38,156 nt of DNA from Bradyrhizobium valentinum (lineage in GTDB: Bacteria; Pseudomonadota; Alphaproteobacteria; Rhizobiales; Xanthobacteraceae). Of the stretch, positions 9,129 through 17,692 are shown one piece after another. The notes under the pieces are model-generated. The model was not told where the DNA came from. It was given only the letters and a program-made list of their open reading frames with translations, and searched no databases. Where the stretch lies: NCBI RefSeq assembly GCF_001440405.1, contig NZ_LLXX01000028.1:12126-50281 (forward strand). Reading direction: 5' to 3'. Within the stretch, counting starts at the first letter, position 1. Each line of letters begins with the position of its first letter. A program made the position numbers and the translations under genes.

Positions 9129-9281
9129 CTCCCCCCTTGCGGGGGAGGGCTGGGGAGAGGGGTAAGCCACGGGCACGGACCGGACGAATTGCCGACGGCT
9201 AGCCAAGCATGATTCCGGTTGAACAACGAGCACCGCCGTTGCCGTCACCCCTCTCCCTGGCCCTCCCCCGCAAGGGGGGAG
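9129..9281. repeat. C/G-rich inverted repeat pair, family C
   Basis: Two arms of about 34 bases (9129-9162 and 9246-9280) are near-perfect reverse complements (TCCCCCCTTGCGGGGGAGGG and its partner). Each arm also folds on itself around TTGC. The pair fills the space between the convergent copper ATPase and HMG-CoA lyase genes. A similar C/T-rich block lies at 12400-12565. Confidence 0.75.
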
Positions 9282-9316
9282 GAACATACCGCCCGAGCTG
9301 ACTCAGTAGACGCCCA

Positions 9317-10264
9317 TCATGCAGCCTTCGCCGCTGTGCCGCGCGGCAGTCCGGCGCGCGCCAGACCGCCGTACAGCGCCTCACCGGGCATTTCCGATTG
9401 CAGGATCCCGCGCACCGCGATCAGCTTCTCGATGTCGATGCCGGTCTTGAAACCCTTGCTCTCGCAGAGGAACACGAGGTCTTCGAATACGACATTCCCC
9501 GTCGCGCCGGGTGCGAACGGGCAGCCGCCTAGGCCGCCGAGCGATCCGTCCAGTACGCGCGCGCCGGCATCGAGCGCGGCGGAGGCGTTGGCGATGCCCA
9601 TCCCTCTTGTATCGTGCAGGTGGATGCAGATCGGCCTTGTGCCCGCGATCTTCACTGCGGCCGCGACCAGTTCGCCGACCTGTCTCGGCCCGGCATAACC
9701 GACCGTGTCGGCGATCGCGACCATGTCGACGCCGGCCTCGAACAGTTTTTCCGTCAGCCGCAGCACTTCCATCGGATCGACTGGCCCCACGATCGAGCAG
9801 CCCAGCGCCATCGAGATCGCCGAGTTCACCACCGGCTTGTGCGCGCTGGCGTCGCGGAGTTCGCAGAGCCGCTTGACGTTGGCAATCGCCGACTCGCGCG
9901 AGCGGTTGGCATTGGCCTGGCTGTGCTCTTCAGTGGCCGAGACCACCGTCGCCACTTCAGCGACGCCGGAGGCCAGCGCCTCGTTGACCCCGCGCTCATT
10001 CAGCGTCAGCGCAATGCCGCAGGCGCTGGGCAACGACGCCACGGTCGCGATGATATCGCGCACGTCGGCGAACTGCGGGAACGTCTTTGCCGGCAGGAAC
10101 GAGCCGACCTCGAAGTGGCGCACGCCCGCGGCGTATTCATCACGGATCCAGCGCTGCTTCGCTTCGGTCGACGGAAATGTCTTCACGAGCTGCAGGCCGT
10201 CGCGCAGGCCGACCTCGCGCAGAATGATTTTGTTGTCGGGATAGAGTTCCTGAACGCGGGTCAT
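9317..10264 (-). CDS. Hydroxymethylglutaryl-CoA lyase
   Basis: The 315-residue protein is a TIM-barrel lyase of the HMG-CoA lyase/DRE-TIM family. Near the N-terminus it has ILREVGLRDGLQ, the metal- and substrate-binding start of the barrel. GLGGCPFAPGATGNV carries the catalytic Cys of the C-terminal loop. HMG-CoA lyase cleaves 3-hydroxy-3-methylglutaryl-CoA to acetyl-CoA and acetoacetate, the last step of leucine breakdown. The ATG at 10264 was chosen for a GAGG six bases upstream and for starting seven bases after the CoA-transferase stop. That neighbour would activate a free acid before cleavage. Related citramalyl-CoA-type substrates cannot be excluded. Confidence 0.88.
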   Translation of the reverse strand: MTRVQELYPDNKIILREVGLRDGLQLVKTFPSTEAKQRWIRDEYAAGVRHFEVGSFLPAKTFPQFADVRDIIATVASLPSACGIALTLNERGVNEALASGVAEVATVVSATEEHSQANANRSRESAIANVKRLCELRDASAHKPVVNSAISMALGCSIVGPVDPMEVLRLTEKLFEAGVDMVAIADTVGYAGPRQVGELVAAAVKIAGTRPICIHLHDTRGMGIANASAALDAGARVLDGSLGGLGGCPFAPGATGNVVFEDLVFLCESKGFKTGIDIEKLIAVRGILQSEMPGEALYGGLARAGLPRGTAAKAA

Positions 10265-10271
10265 GGCAGCC

Positions 10272-11441
10272 TCATGCGGCGTTATTTTTGGAAGATGGGG
10301 TTTGTTTGTCGAGTTCGGCGCGAACAGCTTCAGTATCGGCGCCAAGCACCGGCACCTTCAGCCCCTCACCGATGTTGCCGCCGTTCCACTCCACCGGCAA
10401 CGCCGGGACGCGGAACGGCGCGCCGTCGGCGTTGAAATTCTGCACCAGCCCACCGGGGCGCAGCACATGCGGATCGTGCAGCAGATCCTCGGGGCGATTG
10501 ATCGGCGAATAGGCGATGTTCAGCGCGTCGAGCCTTGCAGATAGATCGGCGATCTTCCAGCCCTTGATCACTTCGGCGACACGCGGAATGATTCTCCCGC
10601 GCGCCAGAATCCGGTCCGTGGTGTTGCGCAAGCTCGGATCGTCGGCAAATTCCGGCAGAGCGAACTCGCGGCAAAAACTCCACCAATGGCCCTCGGTGAC
10701 GACGCCGATGAAGATACGCTCGCCTTCAGCCGTGTCGAAAATGTCGTAGATCGGCCAGGCATGCTCGCGCTCCGGCATCGAGCGCGGCTTCCTGCCGGTC
10801 ATTTCATACTCGACCATGTGCTGCGCGACCAGAAACAGGCAGTTCTCGAACAGCCCGATGCGAATATCGGCGCCGTCCCTCTTGCCGCCGCGCTTCTCGT
10901 AAAGCGCGGCAAGGATTGCGATCGCGCCGAACATGCCGCCCATGATGTCGTTGGCGGAAGAGCCGACGCGTTGCGGTCTGTCGCGCGTCCCGGTCATGGC
11001 GGCGAGCCCAGACATCATCTGCACGACCTCGTCGAGCGCCGGCCGATGCTCGTAGGGACCGGAGAGAAAACCCTTGTGGCCGGCGACGATCAGATGCGGG
11101 TGTTTGCGGCGCAATTCCTCGGCGCCGAGGCCCTGCTTTTCGAGCTGACCGTCGCGAAAATTCTCCAGGAACACGTCGGCGCTTTCGAGCAGCCGGTGCA
11201 TGGTCTCCCGATCCTCGGCATGCGTGAAATCGAGCACGACGCTGCGCTTGCCCCGGTTGAACAGTGGGAAGAACGAGGTTCCCATGCCGCCGAGCGAACG
11301 CGTCTTGTCGCCGACCGGCGGCTCGACCTTGATGACCTCGGCGCCCAACTGCGCGAGGACCATGCCGCAGGTCGGCCCCATCACCATATGGGTCATCTCG
11401 ACGACCCTCACGCCGTCAAGCGGCAGTCCCGTCCCTGTCAT
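10272..11441 (-). CDS. Family III (CaiB/BaiF) CoA-transferase
   Basis: At 389 residues this is a full-length family III CoA-transferase. The N-terminal LDGVRVVEMTHMVMGP and LAQLGAEVIKVEPP are the usual CoA-binding block. The catalytic Asp is in the PALDEVVQMMSG segment near residue 140. These enzymes move CoA between acyl-CoA and free acids through an aspartyl-CoA anhydride. The tight operon with the HMG-CoA lyase suggests its acceptor is 3-hydroxy-3-methylglutarate or a similar branched dicarboxylate, as for human SUGCT. That is an inference from context; the sequence does not show acid specificity. Confidence 0.88.
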   Translation of the reverse strand: MTGTGLPLDGVRVVEMTHMVMGPTCGMVLAQLGAEVIKVEPPVGDKTRSLGGMGTSFFPLFNRGKRSVVLDFTHAEDRETMHRLLESADVFLENFRDGQLEKQGLGAEELRRKHPHLIVAGHKGFLSGPYEHRPALDEVVQMMSGLAAMTGTRDRPQRVGSSANDIMGGMFGAIAILAALYEKRGGKRDGADIRIGLFENCLFLVAQHMVEYEMTGRKPRSMPEREHAWPIYDIFDTAEGERIFIGVVTEGHWWSFCREFALPEFADDPSLRNTTDRILARGRIIPRVAEVIKGWKIADLSARLDALNIAYSPINRPEDLLHDPHVLRPGGLVQNFNADGAPFRVPALPVEWNGGNIGEGLKVPVLGADTEAVRAELDKQTPSSKNNAA

Positions 11442-11643
11442 CGCGGATCTCTCCCGTGCAATCTTTTGGCGTCCAGCCTAGGCCTTCGGCGGCCCTTGGG
11501 AAGGCACAATCTGTCAGACGCTGCATTCGCTGCCGCATAACGCCCGCCGCCACTTGCTGCGTCCGGACGGAGCTGGCCCTTGCCGAAGGGCTCACACATA
11601 TCTACCTCTCGCGAGGGTTTTCTTGGGAAGAGGTTGAACTGTC

Positions 11644-12396
11644 ATGTTGGACGCCGCCGTCAAGGCGCTTTCGCAGATCCTGTCGCCGCCGATGCGCACC
11701 ATCCTGTGGCGCTCGATCGCCTTGGCGCTGGTGCTGATTACGGTGCTGGCAATCGGATTGCAGCGCGCGTTGAGCTGGTTCGCGGAATACGGCGAGGTCT
11801 GGGCCGAGGCGATGCTCGGGCCGGGTTTCCACGCCACGCTCAACATCCTTTCCTGGATCATCTCAATCGCGGCCGGGCTTGGCGTCGTACTCGGCGGCAT
11901 CTTCCTGATGCCGGCAGTCACCTCGCTGGTGGCGAGCGTGTTCGTCGACGACGTCGCCGAGCATGTCGAGCGCGAGCATTATCCGGCAGAGCGTCCCGGC
12001 GACGCGCTGCCGCTCGGCGTCGCCATCCCCGAAGGTATCAAGACGGCGCTCTTGACGATCCTGGTTTACCTGATCGCGCTGCCCTTCGTGCTATTCGCGG
12101 GCGCCGGCTTTCTGATTTTCTTCATCGCCACCGCCTGGCTGCTCGGCCGCGAGTACTTTGAGCTGGCGGCGATGCGTTTCCGCCCGCCCGCGGAAGCCAA
12201 GGCGATGCGCAAGGACAATGCGGCGACCGTGTTCACCGCCGGCCTGTTCATCGCGGCCTTCGTGTCGATCCCGATCGTCAATCTGGCGACGCCCTTGTTC
12301 GGCATGGCCTTCATGGTCCACATGCACAAGCGCCTCTCCGGCCCGAGGCCGGAGCTGATCGAGCCGGCGCGGAAGACGGGAATGCCGGTGGTGTGA
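11644..12396 (+). CDS. EI24/CysZ-like integral membrane protein
   Basis: The 250-residue protein has about four strongly hydrophobic segments (around residues 22-42, 68-98, 135-165 and 193-222) and the GREYFELAAMRF motif seen in EI24-domain and CysZ-like proteins. CysZ of enteric bacteria imports sulfate for cysteine synthesis. No cys gene is nearby, so sulfate transport is a family-level guess. GAGG lies about nine bases before the ATG. It is transcribed alone; a C/T-rich hairpin follows its stop. Confidence 0.75.
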   Translation: MLDAAVKALSQILSPPMRTILWRSIALALVLITVLAIGLQRALSWFAEYGEVWAEAMLGPGFHATLNILSWIISIAAGLGVVLGGIFLMPAVTSLVASVFVDDVAEHVEREHYPAERPGDALPLGVAIPEGIKTALLTILVYLIALPFVLFAGAGFLIFFIATAWLLGREYFELAAMRFRPPAEAKAMRKDNAATVFTAGLFIAAFVSIPIVNLATPLFGMAFMVHMHKRLSGPRPELIEPARKTGMPVV

Positions 12397-12399
12397 CTC

Positions 12400-12565
12400 C
12401 TCTCCCTCTCCCCGTTCTTCACGGGGAGAGGGTCGGGGTGAGGGGCTGTCACCGCGAGCTCTGAACGACGTGAGACCTGTACCCCCTCACCCGGATCGCA
12501 CCGGACGATGCTTCGCATCGCCGAGGCGATCCGACCTCTCCCCGCAAGCGGGGCGAGGTTGAAGA
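12400..12565. repeat. C/T-rich palindromic block, family C
   Basis: Contains a strong hairpin (CCCTCTCCCCGT, five-base loop, then its complement, 12404-12432) and a second element with CTCCCCGCAAGCGGGG near 12537-12555. It fills the space between the convergent EI24-like and nth genes and may end transcription in both directions. No clear T-run follows. Confidence 0.6.
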
Positions 12566-12568
12566 GAC

Positions 12569-13327
12569 TCACACCGTCTTTTCCGGCCAACGGCAGAGAT
12601 CGTTGATCAGGCACACCTCGCAGCGCGGTTTGCGCGCCAGGCAGGTGTAACGCCCATGCAGGATCAGCCAGTGATGGGCGTGCAGCATAAACTCCGGCGG
12701 GATCACCTTTTCCAGCCCCAGCTCGACCTCGAACGGTGTGTTGCCGGGCGCAAGCCCCGTGCGGTTGCCGACGCGGAACACGTGGGTGTCCACCGCCATC
12801 GTGTGCTCGCCATAGGCCATGTTGAGCACGACATTGGCGGTCTTGCGTCCGGCGCCCGGCAACGTCTCGATTTCAGCGCGCGTCCGCGGCACCTCGCCGC
12901 CGAATTCGGCGATCAGTTTTTCCGACAGCGCGATGACGTTCTTCGCCTTGTTGCGATAGAGCCCGATGGTCTTGATGTACTCGCGCACTTTTTCCTCGCC
13001 GAGCGCCAGCATCTTCTCCGGCGTATCCGCGACCGCAAACAGCGTGCGCGTCGCCTTGTTGACGCCGGCATCCGTTGCCTGCGCCGACAGCACCACCGCG
13101 ACCAGCAGCGTATAGGGGTTGAGATGTTCGAGCTCGCCCTTCGGCTCGGGATTGGCCTTGCGAAAACGGCTGAACGCTTCGTGGATCTCGGCCGGTGTCC
13201 ACGGCCTTGGCTTTGCGGATTTCTTCCCAGGCTTGGGCGCCGCCTTGGCGGCCTTCTTTGCCGGTTTCTTCGGCACGGGCGGAACGCTGGGCTTTTTGGC
13301 GCTGAGAGAGCGGGTGATTTTGGCCAT
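12569..13327 (-). CDS. nth: Endonuclease III (DNA glycosylase/AP lyase)
   Basis: The 252-residue protein removes oxidised pyrimidines from DNA and nicks the abasic site. It has the helix-hairpin-helix LPGAGRKTANVVL, the catalytic Asp in MAVDTHVFRVGNR, and the [4Fe-4S] cluster Cys pattern C-x6-C-x2-C-x5-C at the C-terminus. The catalytic Lys should lie in the KNKAK-type helix (YRNKAKNVIALS). Before the conserved core (from about residue 46) there is a Lys/Ala/Pro-rich basic extension. The ATG at 13327 matches the start of MAKITRS; only 22 bases separate it from the divergent DUF2244 start. Confidence 0.93.
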   Translation of the reverse strand: MAKITRSLSAKKPSVPPVPKKPAKKAAKAAPKPGKKSAKPRPWTPAEIHEAFSRFRKANPEPKGELEHLNPYTLLVAVVLSAQATDAGVNKATRTLFAVADTPEKMLALGEEKVREYIKTIGLYRNKAKNVIALSEKLIAEFGGEVPRTRAEIETLPGAGRKTANVVLNMAYGEHTMAVDTHVFRVGNRTGLAPGNTPFEVELGLEKVIPPEFMLHAHHWLILHGRYTCLARKPRCEVCLINDLCRWPEKTV

Positions 13328-13349
13328 GATCGGGATATACTGATACGCG

Positions 13350-13871
13350 ATGACCGCAAGCAACGACTTTGATCCGGCGCTTGACCAGCCGACGCTGTTT
13401 TCGGCGCGGGTGACGCCGCATCGCTCGCTCAATCGAACCGGCTTTCTGGTGCTGATGACATTCATCAGCGTGGTGAGCTTTGTCGCCGGCATCGCATTTT
13501 TGCTGATGGGTGCATGGCCGGTGCTTGGCTTATTCGGCCTCGATGTGCTGGTGATCTACTGGGCGTTCCGGATCAATTTCCGCAGCGCAGCGGCCACCGA
13601 GGATATCGTGATGACGCCTTCGGAATTGCACGTGCGCCGGGTCAGCCATCGCGGCGACGTCATGGAATGGACGCTCAATCCGCTTTGGGTGCAGCTCGAG
13701 CAGACAGGCGACCCCGAATTCGGTATCGAGCGCCTCTATCTGGTCTCTCGGGGCCGCCGCGTCTCGGTCGGCTATTTTCTGGGGCCAGACGAAAAAGCAA
13801 GCTTTTCCAAAGCCTTAATGGAAGCGCTGCAGACCGCCAAGCGCGGCATCACATACAATCCGGTCGCGTAG
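13350..13871 (+). CDS. DUF2244 family membrane protein
   Basis: The 173-residue protein has two adjacent transmembrane segments (about residues 33-53 and 56-73: FLVLMTFISVV ... VLGLFGLDVLVIYWAFRIN), followed by a soluble beta-rich domain ending in LGPDEKASFSKALMEAL. This matches the DUF2244 family of alphaproteobacteria, which has no assigned function. It diverges from nth with overlapping 5' ends, so each promoter probably lies within or near the other gene's coding start. Confidence 0.8.
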   Translation: MTASNDFDPALDQPTLFSARVTPHRSLNRTGFLVLMTFISVVSFVAGIAFLLMGAWPVLGLFGLDVLVIYWAFRINFRSAAATEDIVMTPSELHVRRVSHRGDVMEWTLNPLWVQLEQTGDPEFGIERLYLVSRGRRVSVGYFLGPDEKASFSKALMEALQTAKRGITYNPVA

Positions 13872-13884
13872 GCTCTCTTTTTCG

Positions 13885-13935
13885 AACGCGTTTCCTTCAC
13901 GCAAACCGGTTCCCACTTCGCTCGAAAACGCTACG
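13885..13935. repeat. Short imperfect palindrome, family D
   Basis: TCGAACGCGTTTCC at the left end pairs imperfectly with the CGAAAACGCT end. The central AAACCGGTTCCCACTT resembles the centre of the element at 25586-25630 and, more weakly, that at 32823-32870. It lies between the DUF2244 stop and the Ada-like start. Confidence 0.45.
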
Positions 13936-13965
13936 TTGTCAGAAATCGGGTGGTTTGGACCGCGC

Positions 13966-14883
13966 ATGAGCCCTAAATCAGACCCCATGATGATAACAGC
14001 CATACAAGACCAGCGCCTGGCCAAGCCGGGCCTCCAGAGCGCCGCGCTGCGCGATTACGACTCTGTCCGCCGCGCTATCGCGTTCATCTCCGAGCACTGG
14101 CGCGCGCAGCCGACCATCGAAGCGATGGCGGATGCCGCCGCCGTGACGCCGGATGAACTGCACCATCTGTTCCGCCGCTGGGCCGGGTTGACGCCGAAGG
14201 CCTTCATGCAGGCGCTGACGCTGGATCACGCCAAGGGCCTCTTGCGCGATTCCGCCAGCGTGCTCGACGCCGCGCTCGATTCGGGGCTGTCAGGGCCGGG
14301 CCGGCTGCATGATCTGTTCGTCACCCATGAAGCGATGTCGCCGGGCGAATGGAAGAACGGGGGCGCCGGCATGACGCTGCGCTATGGTTTCCACGCCTCC
14401 CCGTTCGGCACCGCCATCGTGATCGCCAGCGACCGCGGGCTGGCCGGGCTCGCCTTCGCCGACCCCGGCGAGGAGCCGACGGCGTTTGCCGACATGAAGC
14501 GGCGCTGGCCGAACGCGACCTATGTCGAGGACCATGATGGCACCGCCGATCTCGCGCAACGCATCTTCGACACGCGGCTGTGGCGCCCCGACCAGCCGCT
14601 CCGCGTGGTGCTGATCGGCACCGATTTCGAGGTGCGGGTGTGGGAGACGCTGTTGAAGATCCCGATGGGCCGCGCGGTCTGCTATTCCGACATCGCCAAC
14701 AAGATCAAAAGCCCGAAAGCCTCGCGCGCCGTTGGCGCCGCCGTCGGCCGCAACCCAGTGTCATTCGTTGTGCCCTGCCATCGCGCACTCGGCAAGGGCG
14801 GCGCGTTGACCGGCTATCACTGGGGTGTCACGCGAAAACAGGCGATGCTCGGCTGGGAAGCCGGCCAGGTCGGGCTGCACTAG
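13966..14883 (+). CDS. Ada-like AraC/O6-methylguanine-DNA methyltransferase fusion
   Basis: The 305-residue protein joins an AraC-type helix-turn-helix domain (about residues 25-120) to an O6-alkylguanine-DNA alkyltransferase domain (about 130-305). The acceptor Cys271 is in the invariant VPCHR, preceded by GAAVGRNP. It removes alkyl groups from guanine by transferring them to this Cys. The N-terminal Ada domain, whose Cys38 takes methyl phosphotriester groups and switches on the adaptive response, is missing. The ATG at 13966 has TTGGA six bases upstream; a TTG at 13936 and ATG at 13987 are less likely. It is transcribed alone. Confidence 0.88.
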   Translation: MSPKSDPMMITAIQDQRLAKPGLQSAALRDYDSVRRAIAFISEHWRAQPTIEAMADAAAVTPDELHHLFRRWAGLTPKAFMQALTLDHAKGLLRDSASVLDAALDSGLSGPGRLHDLFVTHEAMSPGEWKNGGAGMTLRYGFHASPFGTAIVIASDRGLAGLAFADPGEEPTAFADMKRRWPNATYVEDHDGTADLAQRIFDTRLWRPDQPLRVVLIGTDFEVRVWETLLKIPMGRAVCYSDIANKIKSPKASRAVGAAVGRNPVSFVVPCHRALGKGGALTGYHWGVTRKQAMLGWEAGQVGLH

Positions 14884-14894
14884 AATGCAGATTT

Positions 14895-14977
14895 CGTAGG
14901 ATGGGTAGAGCGCAGCGAAACCCATCACTTCTTGCGTAAAGCCACGATGGGTATCGCTTCGCTCCACCCATCCTACG
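14895..14977. repeat. Dispersed hairpin repeat, family B-like
   Basis: Arms of about 32 bases (14895-14926 and 14946-14977; CGTAGGATGGGTAGAGCG and its near-complement) form a long hairpin between the convergent Ada-like and gpmA genes. The GAGCGAAGC core is shared with the element at 6271-6352. Confidence 0.75.
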
Positions 14978-14986
14978 CGACCGAAG

Positions 14987-15610
14987 TCACGCGGCCAGAT
15001 CAACCTTCGTCGCCACCGTCGAATCCGCGTTCAGCCGGTAGATCACCGGCACGCCGGTTGCGAGTTCGCGCTTGATGATCTGCTCGGGCGTCAGCTTCTC
15101 CAGCACCATGATCAGCGCGCGCAGCGAATTGCCGTGGGCAGCGACCAGGGTGCGCTGTCCGCGCAGCACCCCGGGCAAAATCTCCTGCACGTAATAGGGC
15201 AGCGTACGCGCCAGCGTATCTTTCAGGCTTTCCCCGCCGGGCGGCGGCACGTCGTAGGAGCGGCGCCAGACCAGCACCTGGTCCTCGCCCCATTTCTTGC
15301 GGGCATCATCCTTGTTGAGGCCGGAGAGATCGCCGTAGTCGCGTTCGTTGAGCGCGAGGTCCTTCGTCGTCGGCAGCCCGGTCTGCCCGATCTCGGCGAG
15401 CATCAGCTTCAGCGTATGCTGGGCGCGCGTCAGGTCCGAGGTGAAGGCAACATCGAACGTCAGCCCTTGTGCCTTTAATTTGCGGCCGGCATCCCTGGCT
15501 TCGGCAATGCCCTGCTCGGTAAGGTCAGGGTCCTTCCAGCCGGTGAACAGGTTCTTCAAATTCCAATCGCTCTGCCCGTGACGCACGAGCACAAGAAGAC
15601 GTTCGCTCAT
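14987..15610 (-). CDS. gpmA: 2,3-bisphosphoglycerate-dependent phosphoglycerate mutase
   Basis: The 207-residue protein interconverts 3- and 2-phosphoglycerate in glycolysis and gluconeogenesis. The phosphorylated His is in [10 protein letters not shown] (about residue 10), followed by the substrate loop [13 protein letters not shown]. The second catalytic His is in [12 protein letters not shown]. The length matches the short alphaproteobacterial form. The ATG at 15610 was chosen because the protein aligns from [12 protein letters not shown]; upstream sequence to 15700 lies mostly inside dapB. It follows dapB by 23 bases, so the two form an operon. Confidence 0.95.
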   Translation of the reverse strand: MSERLLVLVRHGQSDWNLKNLFTGWKDPDLTEQGIAEARDAGRKLKAQGLTFDVAFTSDLTRAQHTLKLMLAEIGQTGLPTTKDLALNERDYGDLSGLNKDDARKKWGEDQVLVWRRSYDVPPPGGESLKDTLARTLPYYVQEILPGVLRGQRTLVAAHGNSLRALIMVLEKLTPEQIIKRELATGVPVIYRLNADSTVATKVDLAA

Positions 15611-15633
15611 TCCTGAATTTCCGTTGTTCGATT

Positions 15634-16449
15634 CTAGAAGTCGGCAAGCCCCAGCACATCGGCCATCGTGTAGAAGCCGGGCTTCCTGCCGTGCGCCCAT
15701 AGCGCGGCCTTGACTGCGCCCTGCGCAAACATGGTCCGATCCTCGGCGCGGTGGGTGAGCTCGATGCGCTCCATGGCACCGGCGAAGATCACGCTGTGAT
15801 CGCCGGTGACGGTGCCGCCGCGCAGCGAGGCAAAGCCGATATCGCCCGGCTGCCGTGCGCCGGTATGCCCGTCGCGGCCGCGCGCCGAGTGGGTATGCAG
15901 GTCGACGCCACGGCCGGCTGCGGCGGCCTCACCGAGCAGGAAGGCCGTGCCCGATGGCGCGTCGATCTTGGCCTTGTGATGCATTTCGACAATTTCGATA
16001 TCGAAGCTTTCGTCCAGCGACTGCGCGACGCGCTTGACCAGCGCGGCGAGCAGATTGATGCCGAGGCTCATATTGCCGGACTGAACGACTACCGCACGCG
16101 AGGTAACGCTCTTGATCACCGCCATGTCGGACATGGATAGCCCGGTGGTTCCGACAATGTGCACGAGACCGCGTTCGGCGGCGATCGCGACATTGGCGAT
16201 GGTAGCGGCCGGCACGGTGAAATCCAGAATGCCGTCGGCATTGGCCGACAGTTTCCAGAGGTCGGCGGAGAGCTCGATACCGTTGGCAGGCAGGCCGGCA
16301 AGAACGCCGGCATCCTTGCCCAGGAGTTCCGAGCCCGGCGCTTCCAGCGCGCCGGTCAAAACAGCACTGGGCGTCTCGGAAATGACGCGCACCAGCGCGC
16401 GGCCCATCCGGCCGCCAGCCCCCGCAACGATCAATCGCATATCGGCCAT
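15634..16449 (-). CDS. dapB: 4-hydroxy-tetrahydrodipicolinate reductase
   Basis: The 271-residue enzyme uses NAD(P)H to make tetrahydrodipicolinate for lysine and diaminopimelate, and so for peptidoglycan. The nucleotide-binding loop is [12 protein letters not shown] (residues 8-19). The family signature [15 protein letters not shown] holds the catalytic His and Lys. The ATG at 16449 is preceded by GAGGTG in a good ribosome-binding position; a second in-frame ATG lies nine bases later. It is the first gene of the dapB-gpmA operon. Confidence 0.95.
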   Translation of the reverse strand: MADMRLIVAGAGGRMGRALVRVISETPSAVLTGALEAPGSELLGKDAGVLAGLPANGIELSADLWKLSANADGILDFTVPAATIANVAIAAERGLVHIVGTTGLSMSDMAVIKSVTSRAVVVQSGNMSLGINLLAALVKRVAQSLDESFDIEIVEMHHKAKIDAPSGTAFLLGEAAAAGRGVDLHTHSARGRDGHTGARQPGDIGFASLRGGTVTGDHSVIFAGAMERIELTHRAEDRTMFAQGAVKAALWAHGRKPGFYTMADVLGLADF

Positions 16450-16669
16450 GGCTTCACCTCTCCACGCCCTATAGCGGGATGAGGCCGTTCCGGCAACTAA
16501 TCAGGGGCGCTTGGGGCTTCCGGACGACCAGGCGAATCCGGCCCGGGAACGGAGAATAGAGAACAGGCAGGAGGCATCCTGCGCCGCGCTCGATCCCGCC
16601 ATGACCGGCATCGATCGGCCATTTATGGAAGCTCAAACCAAATGCTCCGAAGAGCGGCACCCGTTGCGC

Positions 16670-17692
16670 CTAAAGGGTGAATTCCAGGTCGCGCTGCAGA
16701 ACGACGCGGCCGTCGCGCTCCACAACGTACATGGCTTTGTAGGTACCGCGCTCCCAACCCGTCGCCGGACGCTTTTTGCCGGTAAACAACAGGTATTGTG
16801 CTTTGTTCCTATCCAGTTGTGAGGCTCGATTTTCGGCGATGACGTTCCCGATCGGGTCCTTGATGACAAGCCGTTGTGTGTCGCCCGTCTTCAGGCCAAT
16901 GACGCGAACAAAAGCGACAATTGCCGGTGCGCTGGCAGACGGCAATTCCTTGCCCTCGCTTCCATCCTCGACGCGTTCCATCGTCACCGGCCCGTTCGTA
17001 AAGCCGGCGTTTATGACGACCCGCTCCTGATAGGCGAGTCGCGCGTGGAGTGCAGGATGCCACAGCAGTGCGCCGCTCCCGCAGGAGCCGGCAGGAGCCC
17101 CATACGCGAAAGGATCTACGATCGCCCCCTTATGCCTGACCGTGAAATGCAGATGAGGATGTTCGGTCATTCCTGAAAGACCGACGCGACCAAGCGGCTG
17201 CCCAGCCTTGACCAGGTCACCCGGCTTCACCATCAGGCTGCCGCTGGCCATGTGGCAATATTGGGTTTCCCATTGGTCCGGATGTTCGATCACAGCTCCA
17301 TTGCCGCATTCGACATCGCGAACAGCTTCGCGCGCAGATTTGCTAAAGGCGCCGTCCGGCGCGTCACCTCGTGTGCGAAGAACACGGCCGCTTGCGGAAG
17401 CAAGAACTTCCACGCCGGCCTTCTGCGACGCCAGTGACGGCAAGCGAAAGTCCGTCCCATTATGGGCGTCATACGTCAGAGTGCCGCATTTGTAGTCTTG
17501 CGTTGATGCTGACGGATCGACATCAACGTAATTCTGAATGTAGCAGGTCCGGCCGGGCTCGCAGGCGATTGGCATCCCCAATTGAATGCTCTGGGCGATC
17601 ACCTCCGAAGAAAAGCCAAAGGCCGCCGCAACGGCAAAGGCTCGAGTCATACCGCGCATAAAGTCTTGAACCATCATAAGCGGTTTGCGCAT
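16670..17692 (-). CDS. M23 family (LytM-like) metallopeptidase in the secretion operon
   Basis: The 340-residue protein has a signal-like N-terminus (MTRAFAVAAAFGFSSEVIAQ) and an M23 domain with the zinc ligands HNGTD (HxxxD) and HPHLHF (HxH). It should be a periplasmic or outer-membrane-facing peptidoglycan endopeptidase. A C-terminal region of about 120 residues follows, ending in a beta-rich piece. The ATG at 17692 overlaps the regulator stop by one base, so coupling is likely. It is the last gene of the type I secretion operon, which suggests local wall opening or anchoring for the secretion machine, or processing on the surface. That role is inferred. Confidence 0.82.
   Translation of the reverse strand: MRKPLMMVQDFMRGMTRAFAVAAAFGFSSEVIAQSIQLGMPIACEPGRTCYIQNYVDVDPSASTQDYKCGTLTYDAHNGTDFRLPSLASQKAGVEVLASASGRVLRTRGDAPDGAFSKSAREAVRDVECGNGAVIEHPDQWETQYCHMASGSLMVKPGDLVKAGQPLGRVGLSGMTEHPHLHFTVRHKGAIVDPFAYGAPAGSCGSGALLWHPALHARLAYQERVVINAGFTNGPVTMERVEDGSEGKELPSASAPAIVAFVRVIGLKTGDTQRLVIKDPIGNVIAENRASQLDRNKAQYLLFTGKKRPATGWERGTYKAMYVVERDGRVVLQRDLEFTL

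Noticed and set aside
16567..16582. Small hairpin GCAGGA-GGCA-TCCTGC after the M23 gene
   Set aside because: A six-base stem with no T-run, too weak to call a terminator.
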